Source: an uncultured Actinomycetes bacterium (lineage in GTDB: Bacteria > Actinomycetota > Actinomycetes > Nanopelagicales > Nanopelagicaceae). From it: 8,212 bases of DNA. The notes beneath the pieces were generated by a model that saw only the letters and a program-made list of their open reading frames with translations, did no database searches and had not been told where the DNA came from. The translations under genes and the position numbers were made by a program. Location of the stretch: the NCBI GenBank assembly GCA_903890345.1, contig CAITAV010000051.1, forward strand, positions 1 through 8,212. Direction: 5' to 3'. Of this stretch, positions 1 through 6,672 are shown one piece after another. How positions within the stretch are numbered: the first letter of the stretch is position 1; each line of letters begins with the position of its first letter.

Positions 1-1337
1 AGCGTGGATATATACGTGATTACCCATCTGGTTCATTGCTGGCTTCCCTTATTGGATTTGTTCGAAACGATGGCATTGGTGCAACAGGACTTGAATCAAG
101 TATGAATTCAACTATTACAGGCACTACTGGACGTTATTCATACGCTCGTGCAGCAGGAGCTGAAATACCAGGATCACAATCAGAAATAGTTTCGGCTAAA
201 AAGGGTACAAGTATTCGCCTGACAATTGATCGCGATGTGCAGTGGGTGGCTTCAAAGGCAATTTCAGATGCTGTTCGAAAATCTAATGCCTTAAGTGGAA
301 CTGTGATTGTCATGGATCCAAAGACAGGCCATATTTTGGCTCACGCGACCGCACCAACTTTTGATCCAAATAACACAAAGAACGTTTCACTGAACTTAAT
401 GCGAAATTATTCTGTGCAAGAGGTTTACGAACCAGGTTCTACGGGCAAAGTGATGACCATGGCCGCCGCACTAGAAGAAAAGAAAATTACTCCAACTAGT
501 ATCTTTAACGTTCCTTATTCTTTAAAACGAAGCGATGCCACTTTTCATGATCACGAGCGCCATCCAACGCAGAAGTTAACTGCCACAGGAATTCTTGCTG
601 TTTCAAGTAATACCGGTTCTATTCAAATCGGTGAAACACTCAGTAACGATACTTTGCATGATTATTTGAGTAAGTTCGGTATAGGCCAAAAAACTGGTTC
701 AGGATTACCAGGTGAATCTTCAGGCATTTTGCATCCAGTCAAAAGTTGGTCTGGAACGTCTGCTCCAACTATCGCTTTCGGTCATGGATATTCTGTAACT
801 GCAATGCAAGCCACCAGTGTTTTTGCAACAATTGCAAATGATGGAATTCGCGTTTCACCAACTGTTATTGCAGGCACAAGTGATTCATCAGGAAACTTCA
901 CTCCCGCACAATCACGCACAACAGAAAAAGTTCTAAGCCCAGATACGGCCGCACAACTTCGCTTGATGATGGAAAGTGTTGTTTCTGCCAAAGGAACTGC
1001 CCCAACGGCTGCAATTCCTGGATATCGAGTTGCTGGTAAAACTGGTACAGCAGAACGTTTTAACGATAGCTGTCGTTGCTATAGCGGTTACACCGCTTCA
1101 TTTATTGGTTTTGCTCCAGCAGATAAACCTGCGTACGTCATCAGCGTGACCATTCAAAACCCACAAGGCATGCACTGGGGTGGAGCATTGGGTGGTCCAG
1201 TATTTAAAGAAGTTATGTCTTTTGTTTTGCAATCCAGACATATTTCTCCGACGAACACAGTGGTTCAGCCCGTAGCATTAACGCAAGCCGCTCTCAATAA
1301 GAGTTCCACATTCGTTTCGAAAGCTTCAGGACAATGA
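1..1337 (+). CDS. ftsI: FtsI/PBP3-type class B penicillin-binding protein, septal transpeptidase (5' partial)
   Basis: This is a D,D-transpeptidase that crosslinks septal peptidoglycan outside the membrane, working with FtsW. The gene enters from the left edge; the first complete codon is at base 3 and 444 residues are visible, so the N-terminal membrane anchor and roughly 130-150 residues are missing (estimate from the usual family length). Visible residues 1-31 carry the end of the pedestal domain, with RDYP (5-8), GF (18-19) and TGLE (28-31). The transpeptidase domain follows, with the active-site motif STGK (146-149, bases 438-449), SSN (201-203, bases 603-611) and KTGT (346-349, from base 1038). 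The motifs are intact and correctly ordered. A TTG at 36 is an internal Leu, not a start, because the conserved RDYP motif lies upstream in frame. There are no PASTA domains; the last ~35 residues are a Ser/Thr/Ala-rich tail. The stop overlaps the murE start by 4 bases. Family call is secure; FtsI rather than another class B PBP rests on the dcw context. Confidence 0.95.
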   Translation, partial: RGYIRDYPSGSLLASLIGFVRNDGIGATGLESSMNSTITGTTGRYSYARAAGAEIPGSQSEIVSAKKGTSIRLTIDRDVQWVASKAISDAVRKSNALSGTVIVMDPKTGHILAHATAPTFDPNNTKNVSLNLMRNYSVQEVYEPGSTGKVMTMAAALEEKKITPTSIFNVPYSLKRSDATFHDHERHPTQKLTATGILAVSSNTGSIQIGETLSNDTLHDYLSKFGIGQKTGSGLPGESSGILHPVKSWSGTSAPTIAFGHGYSVTAMQATSVFATIANDGIRVSPTVIAGTSDSSGNFTPAQSRTTEKVLSPDTAAQLRLMMESVVSAKGTAPTAAIPGYRVAGKTGTAERFNDSCRCYSGYTASFIGFAPADKPAYVISVTIQNPQGMHWGGALGGPVFKEVMSFVLQSRHISPTNTVVQPVALTQAALNKSSTFVSKASGQ

Positions 1338-2830
1338 TTCGCCCATTAACGCAGAGTCAAAGAACACTCTCATCAGTACTTTCTATTCTCAGCGCCAGTA
1401 CAGAGTTATCTGGAAGTGATCTAGAAAAGATTGCAGTTACAGGAATTTCAACTTCTAGTAATGATGTTGAACCAGGAGATCTATTCTGTGCTTTCGCCGG
1501 TGCCAAAGTTCATGGTGCAACTTTTGCAAAGGATGCAATCAAATCAGGAGCGGTGGCAGTTTTAACCGATGCAGATGGTGCAAAGTTAATTAAAGGGTTA
1601 CCAGTTCTCATTGTCGCAAACCCACGCAAAAGCGCAGGCATACTCTCTTCTTGGTTTTATGGCGAGCCAATGCGCGATTTGTTTAGCATTGGAATTACGG
1701 GAACTAACGGAAAAACGACAGTAAGCACTCTGTGTCATCAAATTTTTCAAAGCGCGGGTCAAGAAAGCGGGTTAATAGGAACAGTAGAGACACGCATAGG
1801 AAGCGAAGTTCTCACTAGCACTCGCACAACTCCAGAATCGGCAGAACTTCAGTCACTGGTTGCCACAATGCGAGAGCGTCATTGCCGTAACTTGGTTATG
1901 GAAGTTTCAAGCCATGCAATTTCCCTAGAGCGCGTTCGTGGAAGCTATTTTGCAGCCGTTGGGTTTACAAACCTTTCTCAAGATCACTTAGATTTTCACG
2001 GCAGCATGGATGAATATTTCGCAGCCAAGTTAAAGTTATTTACTTATGAATATGCAGATCATGCGTTTATAAATATCGATGATTCATACGGTCAAATTTT
2101 GGCGGCAAATACAGAGTTACCAGTGCAGACGCTTTCACGCTTTAATGAAGATGCAACATGGCATTACACACGAATCGAAGAGGGAATTCACTACAGTGAC
2201 ATTTCAATCCGTGGCGTAGGTGGAGTTTTGATTGATAGTCGTACATCTCTTCGAGGTGGATTCAATTTCGATAATTTACTTATGGCTGTTGCAATATGTG
2301 TTGATTCAGGTATTGATCCAATAGATATAGCAACATTGATTCCACATCTAGTCGGAGCAGTTGGTCGACTTGAACCCGTAAGTTTGGGTCAAAACTTCAC
2401 AGCACTTGTTGATTACGCCCATAGTCCTGACGCTGTCGCACGTGTTTTGGCAGCTGCCCGCGAAATGACGGATAAGAAAGTTATTGGCGTATTAGGTTGC
2501 GGTGGAGACAGAGATAGTTCTAAGCGCAGCGCCATGGGCCAGGAACTTTCCCTGCGCAGCGACATTGCAATATTTACTAGCGATAATCCACGTTCTGAAA
2601 ATCCAAAGACAATCCTTGAACAGATGACGCACGGATTAAAGATTTCAGAGCCCAGCGCTATTGTGCAAGACCGAGCAGAAGCAATTAAATTAGCCGTGAA
2701 TCTTGCCCAACCTGGTGATGTAGTAATTGTGTTGGGAAAAGGTCACGAACGTGGTCAAGAAATTGCCGGAGTGGTACATCCATTTGATGATCGCTTGGTT
2801 TTAGCACACGCTATCGAGGCTAAGAAATGA
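1334..2830 (+). CDS. murE: UDP-N-acetylmuramoyl-tripeptide synthetase, probably meso-diaminopimelate-adding
   Basis: This cytoplasmic ATP-dependent ligase adds the third stem-peptide residue to UDP-MurNAc-L-Ala-D-Glu. The 498-residue length is normal and all three Mur-ligase domains are present. The N-terminal UDP-binding domain covers about residues 1-110. The central domain has the P-loop TGTNGKTT (122-129, Lys127), TRTTPES, EVSSHA, DHLDFHG and the lysine expected to be carbamylated, Lys232 (E. coli Lys224). The C-terminal domain has DYAHSPDAV, GCGGDRD, DNPR (417-420) and GKGHE. DNPR is the known signature of meso-diaminopimelate-specific MurE; lysine-type enzymes differ there. The ATG at 1334 overlaps the ftsI stop (ATGA) and yields the usual short N-terminus. 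The only Shine-Dalgarno-like bases (AGGA, 1328-1331) sit 2 bases from the ATG, too close to work well, so translation probably relies on coupling to ftsI. Function is very likely; the amino acid added is a motif-based inference. Confidence 0.97.
   Translation: MIRPLTQSQRTLSSVLSILSASTELSGSDLEKIAVTGISTSSNDVEPGDLFCAFAGAKVHGATFAKDAIKSGAVAVLTDADGAKLIKGLPVLIVANPRKSAGILSSWFYGEPMRDLFSIGITGTNGKTTVSTLCHQIFQSAGQESGLIGTVETRIGSEVLTSTRTTPESAELQSLVATMRERHCRNLVMEVSSHAISLERVRGSYFAAVGFTNLSQDHLDFHGSMDEYFAAKLKLFTYEYADHAFINIDDSYGQILAANTELPVQTLSRFNEDATWHYTRIEEGIHYSDISIRGVGGVLIDSRTSLRGGFNFDNLLMAVAICVDSGIDPIDIATLIPHLVGAVGRLEPVSLGQNFTALVDYAHSPDAVARVLAAAREMTDKKVIGVLGCGGDRDSSKRSAMGQELSLRSDIAIFTSDNPRSENPKTILEQMTHGLKISEPSAIVQDRAEAIKLAVNLAQPGDVVIVLGKGHERGQEIAGVVHPFDDRLVLAHAIEAKK
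2816..2819 (+). promoter_or_regulatory. Shine-Dalgarno site of murF
   Basis: GAGG lies inside the end of murE, 7 bases before the murF ATG at 2827. It supports that start and allows independent initiation in addition to coupling through the ATGA overlap. Confidence 0.6.
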
Positions 2831-4215
2831 TTGCACTTACTCTTGAAGAAATTGCGAAAATTGTTGGCGGAAAAACATTTGGTGATTCAACCAAAGTAAT
2901 CTCAGCTGCTCCAGTTTTTGATTCACGAGAAGCGAGCAAAGGTTCACTGTTTTTAGCTCTGGTTGGCGAAGCAGCAGATGGTCACAATTTTGCCCAAGAC
3001 GCACAATCTCGAGGTGCTACAGGCGCTATGACAACTCGTGAAGTACAAGGAAATGGCGTGGTTGTCTCAGATGTACTAATTGCTGTGCGAGCCCTAGCTA
3101 GTTATGTTCGCAAGCAGTTGCCAGATCTGAAAGTTATTGGGATTACGGGTTCCAGTGGCAAAACAACTACAAAAGATTTATTGGCATCGATACTTTCTAG
3201 TCGCGCAGAATGCGTGTGGACTAAAGCGTCGTTTAATAACGAACTAGGCGCTCCTATTACGCTCCTTGAATGTGATGCAGAAACTAAATATTGCATCCTC
3301 GAAATGGGAGCTCGTCATCAAGGCGATATTGCCGCGTTGTGTGAAATGGCAAAACCAAATGTTGGAGTTGTTCTACGAGTAGGTACTGCGCACTTAGGTG
3401 AATTTGGAAGCGTTGAAAAAATTGCTGAAACAAAGAGCGAAATGATTCAAGGGCTAGGACCAGATGCAGTGGCAGTACTCGGAACTTATGATCCGCATAC
3501 AAAAGCCATGAATTCGCTGCACAAAGGAAAAGTTATTTACTTTGGCCAAGATTCTCGCGACGATGTTCGTGCAACCGATGTTGAAATGAGAGAAGCACGT
3601 CCGCACTTTGACCTTGTGACTCCAGCAGGTCGAGAAGCGGTTGGCATGCGTTTAATTGGTGCTCACCAAATATCAAATGCACTCGCAGCAGCAGCAGTAT
3701 GCACGGCGCTTGATATTCCTATTGAAGTAATTGCTAGTGGATTATCAACGGCAGATCTTGCGAGTAAGTGGCGCATGCAGATCACTGATGTGCAAGACTT
3801 ATTGATAATTAATGATTCATACAATGCAAATCCAGAGTCCATGAATGCAGCACTTGATTCTTTAGTTTTATTTACGCAAGAAAGTGGTGGATCCTCATGG
3901 GCTTTCTTAGGACAGATGCATGAACTTGGCGCACAAAGCAACGCCCTTCACGCATCCGTTGCAGCACATGCACACGAACTTGGTATTGACCATCTTGTGA
4001 GTATCGGAACACGAGCATTTGCTGAAGGCATTCCAGCACAGAGTGCTACTACGCTTCATTACTGCGAAGACATCGCTCATGCACTCTCACTCGTTTCGCA
4101 CTTCGAACCGGGGGATGTAGTACTTGTGAAAGCTTCACGATCTGAGCACTTTGAAATACTCAGCCAAGGTATTGAAGATTCGTGGAAAGAAATGCGCAGA
4201 GAGGATAAAAAGTGA
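2827..4215 (+). CDS. murF: UDP-N-acetylmuramoyl-tripeptide--D-alanyl-D-alanine ligase
   Basis: This cytoplasmic ligase adds D-Ala-D-Ala to the UDP-MurNAc-tripeptide, completing the pentapeptide precursor. The 462 residues are in the normal range. The N-terminal UDP-binding domain shows DSRE and the region around DGHNFAQDA. The central ATPase domain has the P-loop TGSSGKTT (107-114, Lys112), then SFNNELGAP, EMGARHQGDI and AHLGEFGS. The SFNNE form is typical of MurF and separates it from MurC, MurD and MurE. The C-terminal domain carries NDSYNANP (329-336), a strong MurF signature, and GQMHELG (362-368), where the second position is Gln363 rather than the Asp or Glu I would expect. The ATG overlaps the murE stop by 4 bases (ATGA) and has a GAGG 7 bases upstream. 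It follows murE directly in both position and pathway. The assignment is secure. Confidence 0.97.
   Translation: MIALTLEEIAKIVGGKTFGDSTKVISAAPVFDSREASKGSLFLALVGEAADGHNFAQDAQSRGATGAMTTREVQGNGVVVSDVLIAVRALASYVRKQLPDLKVIGITGSSGKTTTKDLLASILSSRAECVWTKASFNNELGAPITLLECDAETKYCILEMGARHQGDIAALCEMAKPNVGVVLRVGTAHLGEFGSVEKIAETKSEMIQGLGPDAVAVLGTYDPHTKAMNSLHKGKVIYFGQDSRDDVRATDVEMREARPHFDLVTPAGREAVGMRLIGAHQISNALAAAAVCTALDIPIEVIASGLSTADLASKWRMQITDVQDLLIINDSYNANPESMNAALDSLVLFTQESGGSSWAFLGQMHELGAQSNALHASVAAHAHELGIDHLVSIGTRAFAEGIPAQSATTLHYCEDIAHALSLVSHFEPGDVVLVKASRSEHFEILSQGIEDSWKEMRREDKK
4198..4205 (+). promoter_or_regulatory. Shine-Dalgarno site of mraY, decides a GTG start
   Basis: AGAGAGGA lies in the last codons of murF, 6 bases before GTG 4212. 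Its strength and spacing support the GTG as the mraY start, giving the GTGA overlap with the murF stop. Confidence 0.7.
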
Positions 4216-5270
4216 AAGTTATTCTCATTGCAGGCGCGTTCGCTCTGTTGTTCTCACTCTTTGGCACCCCATTGCTTATTCGTATTTTGGCAAAGCGTGG
4301 TTTTGGCCAAGTTATTAGAGATGACGGCCCAACTTCACACCACACCAAGCGCGGTACTCCAACAATGGGTGGAATCATCATCATCGTTGCAACAATCGTT
4401 GCATATGCCGTTGCTCATCTATTTTCAGGTCGCCCACCAACGGTGTCAGCATTACTTGTACTAGGGCTAGTTGTTGCACTGGGTTTTGTTGGCTTCCTGG
4501 ATGACTATCTCAAAATTTCGCGCAAGCAATCTCTCGGACTAAGTGGCAAGCAAAAACTAGTTGCCCAAGCGATTATCGCTTCACTCTTTGGCTACCTAGG
4601 CATTCAATTCGCAGACCTTGGTGGGCTAACGCCAATCTCACTTAACTTATCTACAGTCAGAGAAACTTCAATAGTTCTCGGACCAGTGCTCGTTGTTTTA
4701 TGGATTGCATTAATGGTTATGGCTACCAGCAATGGAGTTAATCTCACTGACGGACTCGATGGATTAGCTAGCGGTGCATCCGTTATGACTTTCTTAGCCT
4801 TCGTTCTTATTGGCGTCTGGGAATTTGGACAGAGCTGCGTACTGGTTACATCCAATAATTGTTATGCAGTGCGCGATCCATTGGACCTAGCAGTTCTTGC
4901 AGCAGCTTTTGCTGGCTCGTGTACAGGATTTTTATGGTGGAATGCATCTCCTGCGCGAATCTTTATGGGAGACACTGGTTCACTCGCACTCGGTGGAGCA
5001 CTTGCTGGCCTTGCAGCCACTTTGCGCGTCGAATTGCTTCTAATTCCGCTGGGCGGATTATTCGTAATTATTACTATGTCTGTAATTATTCAAACTCTGT
5101 ACTTCAAAATTTCTGGTGGAAAACGAGTCTTTAAAATGGCTCCACTTCAACATCACTTTGAATTAATTGGTTGGGGAGAAGTAACAATTGTTATTCGTTT
5201 TTGGATTATTGCTGGATTAAGCGTTGCCCTTGGATTGGGTCTGTTTTATGCACAATGGGTAAGCGTTTAA
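4212..5270 (+). CDS. mraY: Phospho-N-acetylmuramoyl-pentapeptide-transferase (lipid I synthase)
   Basis: This integral membrane enzyme transfers phospho-MurNAc-pentapeptide from UDP to undecaprenyl phosphate, giving lipid I on the inner face of the membrane. It has 352 residues, within the family range, with hydrophobic segments consistent with the usual ten helices. Conserved motifs in order are RDDGP with HHTKRGTPTMGG near the N-terminus, Asp97-Asp98 in FLDDYLK, NLTDGLDG (177-184), the MGDTGS motif with Asp254, and HHF (His314-His315). The two aspartates of DDY and the aspartate of MGDTGS correspond to known catalytic and Mg-binding residues of MraY. The stretch CYAVRDPLDLA between helices resembles actinobacterial MraY from memory. 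The start is GTG at 4212, overlapping the murF stop as GTGA, with a good Shine-Dalgarno 6 bases upstream. The gene is separated from murD by 10 bases, the only gap in the window. The assignment is secure. Confidence 0.97.
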   Translation: MKVILIAGAFALLFSLFGTPLLIRILAKRGFGQVIRDDGPTSHHTKRGTPTMGGIIIIVATIVAYAVAHLFSGRPPTVSALLVLGLVVALGFVGFLDDYLKISRKQSLGLSGKQKLVAQAIIASLFGYLGIQFADLGGLTPISLNLSTVRETSIVLGPVLVVLWIALMVMATSNGVNLTDGLDGLASGASVMTFLAFVLIGVWEFGQSCVLVTSNNCYAVRDPLDLAVLAAAFAGSCTGFLWWNASPARIFMGDTGSLALGGALAGLAATLRVELLLIPLGGLFVIITMSVIIQTLYFKISGGKRVFKMAPLQHHFELIGWGEVTIVIRFWIIAGLSVALGLGLFYAQWVSV

Positions 5271-5274
5271 GAAG
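5269..5274 (+). promoter_or_regulatory. Modest Shine-Dalgarno site of murD
   Basis: AAGAAG begins within the mraY stop codon and ends 6 bases before the murD ATG. It is the only ribosome-binding candidate in or next to the single intergenic gap. The match is imperfect, so this is tentative. Confidence 0.45.
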
Positions 5275-5280
5275 ATTCAG

Positions 5281-6672
5281 ATGCCACTTAATTTTTCGAA
5301 GAATCGAATTCTTATCCTAGGTGGCGGCGTAACCGGAACTGCACTGGCAAATTCTTTAACGCGTAGGGGCGCAATTATTGCTATAGCAGATGATAAAAAA
5401 ATCGAAGAGGGTGCCTTTACAACTCTGCTGACAGAAAATGTTGATGCGAGCGAGTGGGAGAGTGCTGTAGTTTCACCGGGTTGGAAACCAAGCCATCCAT
5501 TAATTCGAAAATTAGAAGATGCTGGCATACCTATAACTAATGAAATTGATCTTGCTTGGATGATCAAAGCAGAGGAAGCACCGCATCAGCGCTGGTTCGC
5601 ACTCACCGGCACAAATGGCAAAACCACCACCGTTGAAATGGCAGCAGCTGCCATGCGCGCAGGCGGTTTACATGCGATTGCATGCGGAAATGTTGGTGAC
5701 ACAGTTATTGATGCCGTCGAAAGTAAAGAAAAATACGATGTTCTAGTTCTTGAGCTTTCATCATTTCAAATTCATTGGATGAAGAACGCTCAATTCACTG
5801 CTAGTGCACTTCTAAATATTGCAGATGATCACACTGATTGGCACGGAGATTTTGAAGAGTATGCACGCACAAAGATTTCACTTCTAGATTCGAGCTCAAC
5901 AGGAATACTAAACGCAGATGATTCAGAGGTAGTTAAACGCTCCGTTCATTGGAAAGGTAGAAAAGTATTCTTCACTTTAGAGACACCAGGTCCAGGAGAA
6001 ATTGGAGTTGTCGAAGAGCTTTTAGTTGATCGTGCATTTGTGGCAGATCCACAAGAAGCAGCGATGATCTGCGAACTTAACGAAATCAAACCCACTGTTC
6101 CGCACAATGTTTCAAACGCACTTGCGGCAGCGGGATTAGCAAGAGCAGCCGGGGTTAATCACGAAAGCATTAGAAGTGCTCTTGCTGCATTTACTCCCGG
6201 ACGCCATCGCATTGAAGAAGTTTTAAACAGTGGTGGGATTACGTGGATTAATGACTCCAAAGCAACGAATCCCCATGCAGCTAGTGCATCCATTATGTCG
6301 GCGCTATCTGTTGTATGGATCGCTGGGGGCCTTGCAAAGGGCGCTCGTATGGATGAGTTAGTGAAACGTTGCAGCAAGCGCATCAAAGCAGCCGTATTAA
6401 TTGGCCAAGACAGATCACTTATTGCCAACGCGCTTCGAGATAACGCACCGCATATAGCAATTGTGGAAATTGATACACCTGCGCAATATCACATTGGATC
6501 TGCCGAAAACTCTTTGATGGAAGATGTAGTTGCAGCAGCACGTGAGTTCGCAGTCGAGGGAGATACCGTTTTATTAGCCCCTGCATGCGCGTCTATGGAC
6601 CAATTTACCAATTATGCAGACCGTGGCGATCGCTTCGCACAAGCAGTAAAGAAGGTGATTGCTAGTGAATGA
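5281..6672 (+). CDS. murD: UDP-N-acetylmuramoyl-L-alanine--D-glutamate ligase
   Basis: This cytoplasmic ATP-dependent ligase adds D-glutamate to UDP-MurNAc-L-Ala, the second step of stem-peptide assembly. It has 463 residues (E. coli 438). The N-terminal Rossmann-like UDP-binding domain starts with ILGGGVTG and includes SPGW and the NEIDLAW stretch. The central domain has the P-loop TGTNGKTT (109-116, Lys114), Glu158 in LELSSFQ, His184 in DDHTDWHG and Lys198 as the probable carbamylated lysine, the same number as in E. coli. The C-terminal domain has GRHRIEE (Arg308), NDSKATNP (Asp325, Lys327) and ACASMDQF. All these invariants are present, so the enzyme should be active. One oddity is Thr185, where family members usually carry Leu or Met. 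ATG 5281 is the first start after an in-frame stop at 5260. The upstream AAGAAG (5269-5274) is a modest Shine-Dalgarno 6 bases away that shares bases with the mraY stop. Confidence 0.96.
   Translation: MPLNFSKNRILILGGGVTGTALANSLTRRGAIIAIADDKKIEEGAFTTLLTENVDASEWESAVVSPGWKPSHPLIRKLEDAGIPITNEIDLAWMIKAEEAPHQRWFALTGTNGKTTTVEMAAAAMRAGGLHAIACGNVGDTVIDAVESKEKYDVLVLELSSFQIHWMKNAQFTASALLNIADDHTDWHGDFEEYARTKISLLDSSSTGILNADDSEVVKRSVHWKGRKVFFTLETPGPGEIGVVEELLVDRAFVADPQEAAMICELNEIKPTVPHNVSNALAAAGLARAAGVNHESIRSALAAFTPGRHRIEEVLNSGGITWINDSKATNPHAASASIMSALSVVWIAGGLAKGARMDELVKRCSKRIKAAVLIGQDRSLIANALRDNAPHIAIVEIDTPAQYHIGSAENSLMEDVVAAAREFAVEGDTVLLAPACASMDQFTNYADRGDRFAQAVKKVIASE
6650..6660 (+). promoter_or_regulatory. 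Strong Shine-Dalgarno site of ftsW, decides the GTG start
   Basis: AGAAGGTGATT matches 9 of 11 bases of the extended anti-16S complement AGGAGGTGATC. It lies in the 3' end of murD. The AGAAGG core ends at 6655, leaving 9 bases before GTG 6665. The in-frame TTG at 6659 falls within the site and is an unlikely start. Confidence 0.7.

Noticed and set aside
36..38. TTG as the start of the first gene
   Set aside because: The frame is open to base 3 and the upstream codons encode the conserved RDYP motif of class B PBPs, so the gene is truncated by the window edge and TTG is an internal Leu.
90..110. Short inverted repeats (CTTGA-A-TCAAG at 90-100 and TGAATTCA at 103-110)
   Set aside because: Arms are 4-5 bases with little or no loop, inside the ftsI coding region; this is expected by chance and no regulatory role is supported.
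3682..3696. GCA triplet run in murF
   Set aside because: It encodes a short Ala stretch at a position that is Ala-rich in Mur ligases; too short to be a meaningful repeat.
3284..3941. Minus-strand open frames inside murF (3284-3502 and 3663-3941)
   Set aside because: They are antisense shadows of conserved murF sequence; the translations show no motif and no independent ribosome-binding site was seen.
4859..5134. 91-codon plus-strand frame inside mraY
   Set aside because: It is out of frame with mraY, which carries the conserved MGDTGS motif across the same bases; the Cys/Ser/Trp-rich translation looks random.
5271..5280. Possible promoter or terminator in the mraY-murD gap
   Set aside because: Ten bases are too few, and they are accounted for by the murD ribosome-binding region.
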